A stretch of DNA of 64,000 nucleotides from an uncultured bacterium (GCA_947493945.1 CANLSR010000008.1:1-64000); one strand, 5' to 3'; positions 48,785-58,857 are shown, counted from the stretch's first letter. The notes: a model not told the origin generated them from the letters alone. Translations and numbers: made by a program.

Positions 48785-49140
48785 AGTGGTGTGGGGTTGG
48801 AGAGGCGGAGGCGCCCCGGGTGTAGACGCCCCCTGTGGCCGGGGCGGGAAGGAGGACGGCAGGCGCCGCCAGGGTTTCGAGCCCACCCCCCGCCAGCGGC
48901 GTGCCCGTTTCGCCGTCGGCCACCTGTCGGCGTTCAGTTTCCGCCCACATGCCGCGAACGCCCGCCCTGAGCCCACTGTCGCACACGAACGCTCCCAGGC
49001 GAGGGCCTTCGGGACCTAAACTCTCTAGCGACTCGGTTCCGAAACGAAACGCGCTGGGAGGAATCCCCCGGCCGAGCGGCCCCGAAGGAACCGGCGCGGG
49101 CCGTCGGCCGTGGTCAGGGCCTCCCTCATCCTCCAGCTCC
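48785..49140. other. Intergenic stretch between divergent genes
   Basis: No supported gene. It must hold the promoters of the pilin-like gene (leftward) and of the DUF4342 gene (rightward). A fragment CCCGCCAGCGGC of the dispersed palindrome is at about 48892. Nothing else stands out. Confidence 0.5.
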
Positions 49141-49581
49141 ATGCCCGACTCCAAGCCCGCCGGCTCCAACGACCCGTCCCTCCAGACCGAGGCCAAGCGC
49201 CTGACCGACGCCGCCAAGGAGCGCGCCTCCGACGCCGTCGAGGAGCTCAAGGTGGCCTCCAACCAGATCGTGGACCAGGTCCGCGAGGCCATCGAGGACG
49301 CCAACGTCAAGCGCGTCACGATCAAGCGCGAGGGCAAGACGCTGCTCGAGATCCCGCTCACGGTCGGCGTCGGCGCCGGCGCGGCGGCGCTCCTGATGAG
49401 CCCGGCGCTGGCCGCCGTCGGCGCGCTGGCGGCCCTCGTCTCCGACGTCACGCTGGTCGTCGAGCGCGACCACTCCGACGACGCCGTGGCCAACGTCAAC
49501 GACCCCGCGCCCTCGGCTCAGCCCGGCAAAGACGCCAAGGGCGGCGACGGCAAGACCGTCGGCAAGCCGTCAGGCGAGTAA
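49141..49581 (+). CDS. DUF4342-domain protein
   Basis: The 146-residue product has an N-terminal amphipathic helix region (EAKRLTDAAKERASDAVEELK). The DUF4342 core follows: DQVREAIEDANVKRVTIKREGKTLLEIPLTVGVGAG, then a hydrophobic segment (ALAAVGALAALVSDVTLVVER). The tail is Lys/Gly-rich. The family is uncharacterised and may be membrane-associated. The ATG at 49141 fits the C-rich leader pattern. Confidence 0.85.
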   Translation: MPDSKPAGSNDPSLQTEAKRLTDAAKERASDAVEELKVASNQIVDQVREAIEDANVKRVTIKREGKTLLEIPLTVGVGAGAAALLMSPALAAVGALAALVSDVTLVVERDHSDDAVANVNDPAPSAQPGKDAKGGDGKTVGKPSGE

Positions 49582-49647
49582 CGCCTCCGACCGCAGCCGC
49601 CAGCCGCCGGAGGGGGCCGTCCACCGAGGCGGCCCCCTCTCGTTTGT

Positions 49648-50424
49648 ATGAATCCGGACGAGACCCGCGCCCTCCTCGACCCGCTCGTGGACCGCTACGA
49701 GCGGCCGGCGTTCGTCGAGGACGACCCCATCTCGGCCGTCTGGGCCTTCGACGACCCGGCCGACCAGGAAGTGATCGGGCTCTACGCGGCGGTCCTCGCC
49801 TGGGGCCGGCGCTCCGTCATCCTGGCCAAGCTCGCCGAGCTGGTGGACCGGATGGGCGGGCGCCCACACCGGTTCGTGCGCGACTTTGGGGCGGCGCGCC
49901 ACGACCGGCTCGACGGCTTCAAGCACCGCACGTTCTCCTCCGCCGACGCCGTCGCCTTGACGGCGTCCGTTCGGGCCGTGCTGGAGGCGCGCGGATCGCT
50001 GGGCGCCCTGTTCGCGAGCGGGCTGCGAGACGACGCCGACATCGGCCCGGCGATCCAGCACTTCTCGGACACGCTCTTGACCATCGTCCCCGAGGCGGGC
50101 GTCCGCTCCAAGCACCTGGCGCGGCCGTCGACCGGGAGCGCGTGCAAGCGGCTGTCGATGTACGCCCGCTGGATGACGCGGCCCGGCCCGGTCGATCTCG
50201 GCCTGTGGCCCGACGTCCGCCCCGACCAGCTGGTGATCCCGCTCGACGTGCACACCGGCACCCAGGCCCGGCGCCTGGGCCTGCTCACGCGCCGATACGA
50301 CGACTGGCGGGCCGTCCAGGAGCTGACCGACGTGTGCCGAGCACTCGACCCCGCCGACCCGGCCCGCTACGACTTCGCCCTGTTCGGCCTGGGCGCCTAC
50401 GGCGGCGACGAGATCGACGCGTAG
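49648..50424 (+). CDS. TIGR02757 (DUF2400) family protein
   Basis: The 258-residue product matches this family throughout: FVEDDPISAVWAF, AVLAWGRRSVILAKLAEL, FKHRTFSSADAVAL, SACKRLSMYARWMTRPGPVDLGLW, and DVHTGTQARRLGLL. A conserved His/Lys/Arg arrangement suggests a DNA-glycosylase-like helical fold, but the activity is not established. It is common in Bacteroidota and their relatives. It converges with the flavin reductase gene. Confidence 0.92.
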   Translation: MNPDETRALLDPLVDRYERPAFVEDDPISAVWAFDDPADQEVIGLYAAVLAWGRRSVILAKLAELVDRMGGRPHRFVRDFGAARHDRLDGFKHRTFSSADAVALTASVRAVLEARGSLGALFASGLRDDADIGPAIQHFSDTLLTIVPEAGVRSKHLARPSTGSACKRLSMYARWMTRPGPVDLGLWPDVRPDQLVIPLDVHTGTQARRLGLLTRRYDDWRAVQELTDVCRALDPADPARYDFALFGLGAYGGDEIDA

Positions 50425-50436
50425 GCGCGCGCACGT

Positions 50437-50973
50437 CTACCCGCCGACCTCGCCTCCGACGCCGCGGTACGACTGGCGGTAGTAGAGCAGCGGCTCCCGC
50501 CCGGCGCCCTCTACGATGCCCGTCACGTGGCCCACGAACACGGTGTGGTCGCCGGCCTCGAACCGGGCGTGGGGCTCGCACAGCAGCACCGCCAGCGCGC
50601 CGCGCAGCAGCGGCGGCGAGCCGGGCGCGTGCGCGAACGGCGCCAGCTGGTCGGCCCCGTCGAGGTCGGGGCGGGCAAAGTGCTCGGCGACGTCCGCCTG
50701 GTCGGCCGCCAGCAGGTGGACCGCCCACCCCCGAGCGTGGTCCAGCGCGCGGTGCAACGACGAGCCGTGCGTGACGTGGAACGACACCAGCGGCGGGTCC
50801 AGCGACACGCTCGTAAACGACCCGATGGTGGCCCCGCGCGACTCGCCCCCGGCCTCCGTCGTGACGACCACGACCGGCGTGGGGAGATCGCGGAGCGTCT
50901 GGCGGAGCGCGTTGCCGTCGGCGGGCACGGCGGCCGGGCGCTCGGGGCGGAAGTCGGTGGGCGGGGTCGTCAC
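50437..50973 (-). CDS. Flavin reductase-like FMN-binding protein
   Basis: The 178-residue product is a split-barrel flavin reductase: LRDLPTPVVVVTTEAGGESRGATIGSFTSVSLDPPLVSFHVTHGSSLHRAL, followed by GDHTVFVGHVTGIVEG. It would use NAD(P)H to reduce FMN, perhaps for a monooxygenase or a diiron enzyme; no partner gene is adjacent. The GTG at 50973 was chosen. An ATG at 51009 would add 12 residues. Confidence 0.88.
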   Translation of the reverse strand: MTTPPTDFRPERPAAVPADGNALRQTLRDLPTPVVVVTTEAGGESRGATIGSFTSVSLDPPLVSFHVTHGSSLHRALDHARGWAVHLLAADQADVAEHFARPDLDGADQLAPFAHAPGSPPLLRGALAVLLCEPHARFEAGDHTVFVGHVTGIVEGAGREPLLYYRQSYRGVGGEVGG

Positions 50974-51033
50974 GGGCAGGCGGGGGCGTGGCCCGTAGGA
51001 CGGCGGCACGCGTGCCCGGGTCCCGCCGGCGCG

Positions 51034-52203
51034 TCAGCCGACGAACGCGTCCTTGACCCTGCTAAAGAACCCCTTCCGGTTGCCCTTCGACGGCTGCGGC
51101 TTCAGGTCGGGCTCCAGGCGCATCTGCTCCAGCGCGTCCCGGAGCGGCTCCGACAGCCGCTCCGGCGTCCAGACGTGGACCTGCACCAGCTGGTCGCCAC
51201 GCCGGCCGCCGCCCACCTCGGGCAGCCCGCGGCCGCGCATCCTGAGCACGCGGCCGCTCTGGAGCCCCGCGTCGATCTGGAGCTTGGCCCGGCCCTTGAG
51301 CGTCGGGACGGTCGCATCGGTGCCCAGGGCGGCGTCGGGGAACGAGAGGTAGAGGTCGTGGATCACGTCCAGGCCGTCGCGGCGGAAGTGCTCGTGCTCC
51401 TTCTCGTCGATCTCGACCCGGAGCGAGCCCGACGCGCCGCCGCGGACGCCCGCGTTGCCCGCGCCTCGGATCTGGAGGTAGTGCCCGCCCGAGATGCCGG
51501 CCGGCACCTCGACGGTCACGCTCTCCTCGCCCTTGACCCGGCCCTCGCCCTCGCACACGTGGCACGGCTCGTCGATGGTGCGGCCCTCGCCGGCGCACGT
51601 CGGGCACGGCTGGACGTTGACGAACTGGCCAAAGAACGAGTTGGATACCTGGCGGACCTCGCCCGCGCCCTGGCACGTGGGGCACGTCGTGTAGCCGGCC
51701 TCTTTGTTCTCGGCGCCCGTCGCGTCGCAGTGCTCGCAGCCGACGTACTTGCGCAGCGTCAGCTGGCGCTCGACGCCCTCGGCCACCTCTTCCAGCGTCA
51801 GCGCCAGCCGGACGCGGAGGTCGGTGCCCGGGCGGCCCTGGCCACGGCGGCGGCCGGGCTGGCGGCCGAACACGTCCTCGAAGCGGCTCTCGCCGCCGAA
51901 GATGTCCGAGAACGCCGAGAAGATGTCCGAGATGTCGGTGAACCCGCCCGGCGGGCCGCCGGCGGCCCCGCCCAGCCCGGCCCGGCCGAACCGGTCGTAG
52001 CGGGCGCGCTTGTCGGCGTTGGAGAGCACCTCGTAGGCCTCGGCGGCCTCCTTGAAGTTGGACTCGGCCTCGGCGTCGCCCGGGTTGCGGTCGGGGTGGA
52101 ACTGCAGGGCCTTTTTCCGATAGGCCTTTTTGATCTCGTCCGGCGTCGCCTGGCGGGCGACGCCCAAAACGTCGTAGAAGTCTCGCTCGGCGGTACTGGG
52201 CAT
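51034..52203 (-). CDS. dnaJ: Chaperone DnaJ
   Basis: The 389-residue Hsp40 has a J domain with the HPD motif (QFHPDRNPG) and a Gly/Phe-rich segment ([12 protein letters not shown]). Four zinc-binding motifs follow ([32 protein letters not shown]), then the client-binding C-terminal domain. It stimulates DnaK ATPase. It follows grpE by 46 bases in the hrcA-grpE-dnaJ cluster; dnaK is not in the window. Confidence 0.97.
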   Translation of the reverse strand: MPSTAERDFYDVLGVARQATPDEIKKAYRKKALQFHPDRNPGDAEAESNFKEAAEAYEVLSNADKRARYDRFGRAGLGGAAGGPPGGFTDISDIFSAFSDIFGGESRFEDVFGRQPGRRRGQGRPGTDLRVRLALTLEEVAEGVERQLTLRKYVGCEHCDATGAENKEAGYTTCPTCQGAGEVRQVSNSFFGQFVNVQPCPTCAGEGRTIDEPCHVCEGEGRVKGEESVTVEVPAGISGGHYLQIRGAGNAGVRGGASGSLRVEIDEKEHEHFRRDGLDVIHDLYLSFPDAALGTDATVPTLKGRAKLQIDAGLQSGRVLRMRGRGLPEVGGGRRGDQLVQVHVWTPERLSEPLRDALEQMRLEPDLKPQPSKGNRKGFFSRVKDAFVG

Positions 52204-52249
52204 TGGGCTGGCGGGGTTGGGGGCGCGCTACGTGCAGCGCGCGCTGGGG

Positions 52250-52846
52250 TTACTCGGCGACGATGACGCGGGCGTGGCGCAGGACCCGGTCGTCCAGGCG
52301 GTAGCCGGGCTGGATCTCGGCCAGGACCGTGCCGGATGCGGTGCCCTCGGGCGCCGGCTGCTGCATCATCGCGTCGTGCTCCTCCTCGGAGAACGGCTGG
52401 CCGACGGCCTCGATGGGCGTCACGCCCACCTGTTCGAGGGCGGCGGCAAACTTCTGGACCACGAGGTCGACGCCCTGGCGGATCGCGTCGAAGGCCGGCG
52501 AGCCCGGCTCCTGCTCGGCGGCGCGCTGGGCGGCGTCGAGCGACCGGCGGAGGTCGTCGTAGACCTCCAGGAACGGCATCAGGACGCTCGTCCGCCCCTG
52601 GCGGACGGCCTCCTGGCGGTCGGCGACCGAGCGGCGGCGGTAGTTGTCGTACTCGGCGCTGACGCGGAGCAGGCGGTCCTGGAGCGACCCGAGCTCGTCG
52701 CTGGCGGCCGCGCCGGCCGTGTCGGGGCCGTCGCCGGTGGGCCTGGTCGCCTCAGCGTCGGGCGTGTCGGCGGCGGGCGTCTCCCCGTTGGAGCGGGGGG
52801 GGCCGTCGTCGAAGTGGGCGTCGGAGGGGGAAGAGTGGTCAGCCAT
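52250..52846 (-). CDS. grpE: Nucleotide exchange factor GrpE
   Basis: The 198-residue DnaK partner has a disordered acidic N-terminus and a coiled-coil core (LLRVSAEYDNYRRRSVADRQEAVRQGRTSVLMPFLEVYDDLRRSL). The beta-wing ends with VLAEIQPGYRLDDRVLRHARVIV. The ATG at 52846 lies 23 bases downstream of a GATCTTGG box, which suggests its own promoter in addition to the hrcA one. The frame is open further upstream but without homology. Confidence 0.96.
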   Translation of the reverse strand: MADHSSPSDAHFDDGPPRSNGETPAADTPDAEATRPTGDGPDTAGAAASDELGSLQDRLLRVSAEYDNYRRRSVADRQEAVRQGRTSVLMPFLEVYDDLRRSLDAAQRAAEQEPGSPAFDAIRQGVDLVVQKFAAALEQVGVTPIEAVGQPFSEEEHDAMMQQPAPEGTASGTVLAEIQPGYRLDDRVLRHARVIVAE

Positions 52847-52868
52847 GATGGAGAAGGGAGGGCCGGGC

Positions 52869-52876
52869 CCAAGATC
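52869..52876 (-). promoter_or_regulatory. Candidate -7 box for grpE
   Basis: GATCTTGG on the minus strand, 22 bases before the grpE ATG. Confidence 0.35.
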
Positions 52877-52970
52877 GCCGGCGGAACGGCTGGGGTCGAA
52901 CGAAACGGGCGGGAATGTGGGGGCCGGGGGCCGCCCGACGGCCGTGTCTCCGCCCAGCACGGGCGGCCGC

Positions 52971-54023
52971 CTAGTCGGCCGGGGTCTCGCCCAGCAGCCC
53001 CGCCACGTACTCCACCAGGCCGACGGCGCGGGCGTAGTCCATCCGCGTCGGCCCGAGCACGGCCACCGCGCCGACGCCGCCCGCCAGCCGGTAGGGCGCC
53101 GTCACGACGGAGTAGGCCGGGCCGCCGGGCCGCCCGCGCTCGACCTCGCGGCCGATCAGCACCAGCGCCCGGTCGGGGTCCCCGTCGAGCAGGCGCGGCT
53201 TTTCCAGCAGGTGCACCACCACGTCCTCGCTCTCGACCAGCTCCACCACGTCCTGGACCCACTCGGGCTGGGAAAACTCGGGCTGGGTCACCAGGTGCTG
53301 CGCCCCGCCGATGGCCGCGCGCCGGGCCGGCGCGGACTCCCGGAACAGCGACTTGCCGTTGCGGAGCACGACGCGCACGATCCCCGTCTGGTCGTCGTCG
53401 GCCAGGTCCTGGACGCGCTCGGCGCCGGTCTTGCGGATCTCGTCCAGCGTGTGGCCCGCCAGCCGCTCGTTGAGCCGCTGCACCACGGCGTCGACGGCGT
53501 CGGGCCGCACCTCGACGTCGACCTCGGCGGTCACCGTCCGCGCCAGGCCGCCCTCGATGGCGAGCACGAACAGGACGCGGGCGGTCCCCAGCGGCACCAC
53601 CTCGATCCGCTCCAGCACGCCGGTCGACAGGCTCGGCGTGAGCACGACGCCCAGCAACCGGCTCAGGCGGCCGAGCACGCGGCTGGTGTCCCGGGCGACG
53701 GCCTCCAGGTCGCCCAGCCGGCGGCGGACGCTCTCGCGCAGCAGCCCGGCCTCGCGCGGCGACAGGCCCGTGACGTCCATCAGGTCGTCGACGTACATCC
53801 GGTAGCCGCGTTCGGTGGGCACGCGGCCGGCCGACGTGTGCGGGTGGCCGAGGTAGCCGGCCTCCTCCAGGTCCCGCATGGTCGTGCGGACCGACGCCGA
53901 GGACAGCTCGACGGCCTCGGCCAGCGCCTTCGACCCGACCGGCGCGGCGGTGTCGATAAAGTGCTGGACGACGCGCCGGAGCACGTCTTCTTCGCGGGCG
54001 CTGAGGGGGTCGGGGCGTGGCAT
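52971..54023 (-). CDS. hrcA: Heat-inducible transcription repressor HrcA
   Basis: The 350-residue repressor has an N-terminal winged helix (LSAREEDVLRRVVQHFIDTAAPVGSKAL, then LSSASVRTTMRDLEEAGYLGHPHTSAGRVPTERGYRMYV). The dimerisation part ends with PYRLAGGVGAVAVLGPTRMDYARAVGLVEYVA. It normally binds the CIRCE element. No CIRCE-like TTAGCACTC-N9-GAGTGCTAA is visible upstream here, so its targets probably lie elsewhere (groESL, dnaK). A TAGATTCG box precedes the start. Confidence 0.96.
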   Translation of the reverse strand: MPRPDPLSAREEDVLRRVVQHFIDTAAPVGSKALAEAVELSSASVRTTMRDLEEAGYLGHPHTSAGRVPTERGYRMYVDDLMDVTGLSPREAGLLRESVRRRLGDLEAVARDTSRVLGRLSRLLGVVLTPSLSTGVLERIEVVPLGTARVLFVLAIEGGLARTVTAEVDVEVRPDAVDAVVQRLNERLAGHTLDEIRKTGAERVQDLADDDQTGIVRVVLRNGKSLFRESAPARRAAIGGAQHLVTQPEFSQPEWVQDVVELVESEDVVVHLLEKPRLLDGDPDRALVLIGREVERGRPGGPAYSVVTAPYRLAGGVGAVAVLGPTRMDYARAVGLVEYVAGLLGETPAD

Positions 54024-54034
54024 CGGGGGGAGAA

Positions 54035-54042
54035 CGAATCTA
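54035..54042 (-). promoter_or_regulatory. TAnnTT-type -7 box for hrcA
   Basis: TAGATTCG on the minus strand, 11 bases before the ATG. Confidence 0.4.
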
Positions 54043-54223
54043 ACGTCGCGGTCGTCCGCCCCGCGCCGGGCCTCCGCCGAGGCTTCATGCCGTGCGCTGG
54101 CGGGCGGCCTCCGCCAGCGGGACGGGCGGTGGGCGGGGCGCTGGGAGACGCCACGGCGCGGCGTCTCTACAACCTCGCGCTCCTACGACCTCACGTTGGA
54201 CGGAGCGTGCGCGCGCCCGACCT

Positions 54224-55063
<840 letters not shown>

Positions 55064-55187
55064 AGGACACGTGGGGTGCGGGCCGACAAGGTGCCGCTCG
55101 CCGACGCCAGGCGCCAGCCGCTGGCGGTGAATCTGCGGCGGGGCCGAGGGCGCTGGCGCTCAAGGCCATTGCGTACTCAGCAGATCT

Positions 55188-55313
55188 GTCATCCTGAGCG
55201 AAGCCGAAGGATCTCGACGCCGACGTCCCAACCACCGGTGCCGATGTACTGTGAGCCCGAGTCGAGATGGCTCCGCCGTCGCTGCGCGGTCCTTCACGTT
55301 CGTCTAGGATGAC
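55188..55313. repeat. GTCATCCTGAGC element, copy 4 (longer, right end degraded)
   Basis: The 126-base element has a normal left end (GTCATCCTGAGCG, then CCGAAGGATCTCG) and a right end reading TCTAGGATGAC. About 17 extra bases interrupt the right arm after GAGATGG. The middle keeps CGGTGCCGA. Confidence 0.9.
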
Positions 55314-55402
55314 AAGTGGGAAACGTCCAGGCCAGCCATTGGTGAGGACGCACCCGTTTTGAGGCGGGGCCGAGGGCGGGCGAGAGCCGCGTTGCGAACG
55401 GC

Positions 55403-55410
55403 TAGCTTTG
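55403..55410 (+). promoter_or_regulatory. Perfect TAnnTTTG -7 box next to the start codon
   Basis: TAGCTTTG is a full match to the Bacteroidota -7 consensus and ends four bases before the DUF4105 ATG. Transcription would start at or within a few bases of the ATG, so the mRNA may be leaderless. Confidence 0.5.
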
Positions 55411-55414
55411 GGCC

Positions 55415-56623
55415 ATGCGCGCGTGTCTCACTCTCGTCCTGCTCGCCGTCGCTCTCGGGGCGGCGCCGGCTCGGTCCCAGACGGTCCCGGCCCCGGCCGT
55501 GGGCCCGGCGTCTGGGTTGAGCGACTCGGCGACCGTGTCGCTCCTGACCATGCTGCCGGGCCGCGAGGTCTACAGCCTGTTCGGCCACAGCGCCATCCGC
55601 ATCCGCGACGACGCGGCGGGCCTGGACCGGACGTACAACTTCGGGACGTTCTCGTTTGAGCAGCCCTTTTTCGTGCTCCGTTTCCTGCGCGGCTCGCTGG
55701 ACTACTCGCTCGCCACCGACCCGTTCGGCCTGACCCTCGACCAGTACCGGTACCTGCGCCGGCCCATCGTGGAGCAGACGCTGGCGGTCGGGCCGGACGT
55801 GGCGCGGGCGCTCTACGACCGGCTGGAGCTCAACGCGCTGCCCGAGCACCGCGACTACCGCTACGACTTTTTCTGGGACAACTGCTCGACGCGGCTGCTG
55901 GACGCCATCGACTCGTCGCTGGTGGACACCGGCCGCGCGGGGCTGACGGTGCCGGCCACGACCGAGCCCCAGACGTTCCGCCAGCTGCTGGCACCCTACA
56001 TCGCCGGCCGGCCCTTGGTGGAGACGGGCCTCAACCTGGCCCTGGGCGCGCCCGGCGACCGGCGGGCGACGGCGCGCGAGGAGGCGTTCCTGCCGCTCCG
56101 CCTGGCCGACCAGCTCGACCGGGCCACCGTCGACGGGCGTCCGTTGGTGGCCCGGCGCGACACGCTGTTCTGGGTGCCGGGCGCGGGCTTGCCGGCCCCG
56201 GCTCCGCGCTGGCCGCTGTGGCTCGGCTGGACCGTCGCGGCGCTGGGCCTGGCGACGACCGCCGCCGGCTGGCGGCGCGGGCCGACGCGGTGGGGCCGCG
56301 TCGGCGACGTGGCGTTGTTCGGGGTGGTCGGCGTCGTGGGCCTGGTCGTGTTCCTGCTCTGGGCCGCCACCACGCACGACGTGATGGGCCCCAACTGGAA
56401 CCTGCTCTGGGCGTGGCCGACGCACCTCGCGCTGGCGGCCGTGCTCGCGCGGCGTCTGCCGGGGCCGAGGTGGCGCGTCTATCTCGTCGTCGCCGCCGTC
56501 GTGACCGGCCTGACGGTGGCGCTGTGGGCGCTCCTGCCGCAGCGCCTGCCGCTGCCGCTGCTGCCCATCGCGCTGCTGCTGGCGGTCCGGCTGGGCGTGT
56601 GGGCCACCCGGGGAAACGCCTGA
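55415..56623 (+). CDS. DUF4105 (Lnb N-terminal-like) membrane protein
   Basis: The 402-residue product has a signal peptide (ACLTLVLLAVALGAAPARSQ). A periplasmic DUF4105 domain follows (MLPGREVYSLFGHSAIRI, YNFGTFSF, RYDFFWDNCSTRLLDAI), then four C-terminal membrane helices. The His in GHSAIRI and the Cys in DNCSTRL form a putative NlpC/P60-like catalytic pair. DUF4105 is widespread in Bacteroidota and uncharacterised; a lipoprotein or envelope hydrolase is plausible. Confidence 0.9.
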   Translation: MRACLTLVLLAVALGAAPARSQTVPAPAVGPASGLSDSATVSLLTMLPGREVYSLFGHSAIRIRDDAAGLDRTYNFGTFSFEQPFFVLRFLRGSLDYSLATDPFGLTLDQYRYLRRPIVEQTLAVGPDVARALYDRLELNALPEHRDYRYDFFWDNCSTRLLDAIDSSLVDTGRAGLTVPATTEPQTFRQLLAPYIAGRPLVETGLNLALGAPGDRRATAREEAFLPLRLADQLDRATVDGRPLVARRDTLFWVPGAGLPAPAPRWPLWLGWTVAALGLATTAAGWRRGPTRWGRVGDVALFGVVGVVGLVVFLLWAATTHDVMGPNWNLLWAWPTHLALAAVLARRLPGPRWRVYLVVAAVVTGLTVALWALLPQRLPLPLLPIALLLAVRLGVWATRGNA

Positions 56624-56671
56624 GTCTGACCGGCGGCGGACTGCGGGCCGTCCACCACACGTCCTCCACCC

Positions 56672-57094
56672 ATGCACGCACTCCTCTACCGGTCCCGGTC
56701 CCGCGCCGGCCTCCTGGCCTCCGACCTCAACGACATCCTGGCGACGGCTCAGGTTCGCAACCACCGGCTCGGCGTGACGGGCCTGTTGCTCTACGGCGAG
56801 CTGGAGGTGGTGCCCGGCGCGCCGGGCGAGTTCGTGCAGTGGATCGAGGGAACGGAGGACGCCGTCGAGTCCCTGTACCAACTGATCCGCGACGACCCGC
56901 GGCACACCGAGGTCGAGGTGTTGGGCCGCGGCCCGGTGGCCCGGCTCGCGTCCGCGCCGGCCGGGGACCCGACCGGCCGCCTGTTCCCGACGTGGGACAT
57001 GGGGCTGGTGCGGCTGAGCGAGCTGCCGGCGACGCTCGACGGCTTCCTCCGCCTTGCCGCCTCGTGGAACGGACAAGCGGCCACCGCGGCCTGA
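56672..57094 (+). CDS. BLUF-domain blue-light photoreceptor
   Basis: The 140-residue protein is a single BLUF domain that binds FAD. The photocycle residues are in place: Tyr6 (LLYRSRS), Asn30 (QVRNHRLGVTGLLLY) and Gln56 (FVQWIEG). IRDDPRHTEVEVLGRG and the FPTWDMG motif follow. The loop between strand 2 and the Gln is longer than usual (GELEVVPGAPGEF). It carries no output domain, so it must act by protein contact. Neighbours are a DUF4105 membrane protein and a small membrane protein, neither a known partner. Confidence 0.92.
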   Translation: MHALLYRSRSRAGLLASDLNDILATAQVRNHRLGVTGLLLYGELEVVPGAPGEFVQWIEGTEDAVESLYQLIRDDPRHTEVEVLGRGPVARLASAPAGDPTGRLFPTWDMGLVRLSELPATLDGFLRLAASWNGQAATAA

Positions 57095-57198
57095 ATCCGA
57101 CGCCTGAGCGGGGCCGCCAGCGAGGCGGCCGGCGCCCGAGGTCGCCCGTAACCCGACGGACCGACGGCCGTAGAGCGCCCTCCCCGCCCGCTCCTCCC

Positions 57199-57438
57199 AT
57201 GTCCCGCTCGGCGCTCGTTACCACCGTCCTCTCCTACAACCTCAAGGTCTGGTTGAGCGGGTTGGCCGCCGTCGTGCTGGTGCCGCTGTCGCTCGCCGCG
57301 CTGGCGGTCGACCTGGTCGTGCCCTCGGCCGACCCCTTGAGCGAGCGCGTGCTCTCGCTGAGCGCGCAGATCGAGGCCACGCTCGACATCCACGGCCACC
57401 GGACCGACATCCGACTCGTCGAGCGGCCCGACGCCTGA
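57199..57438 (+). CDS. Small membrane protein, 79 residues
   Basis: One hydrophobic helix (VWLSGLAAVVLVPLSLAALAVDLVV) is followed by a soluble C-terminal 40 residues ending IEATLDIHGHRTDIRLVERPDA. Not recognised. It lies 104 bases after the BLUF gene on the same strand and is a possible membrane partner. The ATG follows a C-rich leader. Confidence 0.65.
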   Translation: MSRSALVTTVLSYNLKVWLSGLAAVVLVPLSLAALAVDLVVPSADPLSERVLSLSAQIEATLDIHGHRTDIRLVERPDA

Positions 57439-57519
57439 TCGGCGCAGCGCCGGGCCCCCCTTGCCCGGTGAGGCCTACGCTTCACGCGTCGGCGTGGGCC
57501 CGCGTCGGCACGAGCCGTG

Positions 57520-58728
57520 CTAGCTCGTTGGCACCGGGCGCGCGGCGCCGTCCAACTCGTCGGCGTAGCCGGTCATCTCCAGGAAGCCCACGCCCGACGC
57601 CGAGCCCGTCACGTCGACGGCGCCCTCCCAGTAGCGGACGGTCGCGTCGAGCTCTTGGGCGTCGAAGGCCGCGCGCACCTCCAGGTCCAGCCCGGCGCTC
57701 GGCACGCGGACCCGCCAGCGGGTCGGGTACTCGGCGCCCGACCCGCTGGTCCAGGTGCCGAGCGGCTCCATCGTGAAGTCGCCGGCGCCCAGCCGCGTCT
57801 TGGTACCGTCGGCGGCAATCAGCGAGCCCTCCACGACCGGCTCCCGGCTGGCGTCCGACTCGCGGAGTTGGAACAGCATCAGGTCGCGGCCATCGTCCAG
57901 GTGGAGCGCGAACCAGTCCCACCCGATCTGGCCCGGCGCCAGCACCGACGTGGACCACTCGCGGTCGAGCCACGACAGGCCCTCCACCGGGACCGCCTCG
58001 CCGCCGACGGTCACGGTGCCCGTCGTCGCCATCCGGGTCTGGGCGTAGTAATAGCTCGCGTTGCCCACGCCGACGCCTTTTCGGCTCAGCCCGCGGTCGC
58101 CCTGGAGCACGATGGGTTTGAGCGGACGCGCGCGGAGGTCGAACGACGCGCCCTCGGCGTCGCCGGTGAGCCGGATCGGGACGGGGCCGTCGCCGGAGCC
58201 CGTGGCCTCTAGCCGCACCGGCCCCACGAACGCCGTCACCGGTCGGGCGGAGGCGCCCGCCAGCCCGGCCGCGCCTCGGGCAAACCGTTCCTCGGCGTAG
58301 AATGCCTGGTTTGAGACGTCGCCGATGGCCACGTGCGCCATGTAGAGCTGGTCCGTCGCCCAGCCCGAGCGCTGCGCGCCACCGACCGGCGCGCCCGCCG
58401 CGCGGGCGGTGTCCGGCGCCAGCGCCGAGCGGAACACGGTAAACTGGACGCCGAACCTGCGGTCGGTTCCGTCGGTGGCGCGCACGTTGGCGGTCACGTA
58501 CCACCACTCGGTCTTGAACGCCGGGTGCGGGCCGTGATCGGCCGGAAACGTGAAGGGGACCACGCGGTCGGCGCGGGCGTAGCCGGTGGTGTCGCCCGCC
58601 AGCGCCTCGGCGACCGAGACGGAGGCGCCGATGGGCGCCGCTCCGCCGCCGCAGCTGGCGAGGGCGGACACGGAAGCGACGGCGAGCAGGGCGAGGAGCG
58701 GGGGCCTCACAAGCGAGATCGGTGACAT
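57520..58728 (-). CDS. CrtC/AttH-like lipocalin-domain lipoprotein
   Basis: The 402-residue product has a lipobox (SALASC). It shows the pattern of carotenoid 1,2-hydratase/AttH-like secreted hydrolases: VPFTFPADHGPHPAFKTEWWYVTANV, FGVQFTVFRSAL, YMAHVAIGDV, SWLDREWSTSVL, and GWDWFALHLDDGRDLMLFQLR. These proteins often adjoin a FtsX-like ABC permease, but none is present here. A hydratase/lyase on lipids or carotenoids is possible. The start at 58728 places the lipoprotein signal correctly. Confidence 0.87.
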   Translation of the reverse strand: MSPISLVRPPLLALLAVASVSALASCGGGAAPIGASVSVAEALAGDTTGYARADRVVPFTFPADHGPHPAFKTEWWYVTANVRATDGTDRRFGVQFTVFRSALAPDTARAAGAPVGGAQRSGWATDQLYMAHVAIGDVSNQAFYAEERFARGAAGLAGASARPVTAFVGPVRLEATGSGDGPVPIRLTGDAEGASFDLRARPLKPIVLQGDRGLSRKGVGVGNASYYYAQTRMATTGTVTVGGEAVPVEGLSWLDREWSTSVLAPGQIGWDWFALHLDDGRDLMLFQLRESDASREPVVEGSLIAADGTKTRLGAGDFTMEPLGTWTSGSGAEYPTRWRVRVPSAGLDLEVRAAFDAQELDATVRYWEGAVDVTGSASGVGFLEMTGYADELDGAARPVPTS

Positions 58729-58857
58729 GGATCGGAAGAATCGTCGGGCTGAAACGCGCCGCCGCGCGCAGGCTTCCCGCCGACGCCTCCCGCCCACGAC
58801 GACCGCCAGCGGAACGGCGGCCTCTCGGCCCGGCACAACCAACGGTCGCGCGCGGCG

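Larger units (their letters stand above)
55064..55414. other. Intergenic stretch with repeat copy 4
   Basis: No gene is visible. It contains a short CGCCAGC/GCTGGCG palindrome near 55110, the fourth GTCATCCTGAGC element and the DUF4105 promoter. Confidence 0.6.

Noticed and set aside
54024-54223. CIRCE operator upstream of hrcA
   Set aside because: I looked for TTAGCACTC-N9-GAGTGCTAA or a close variant and found none on either strand.
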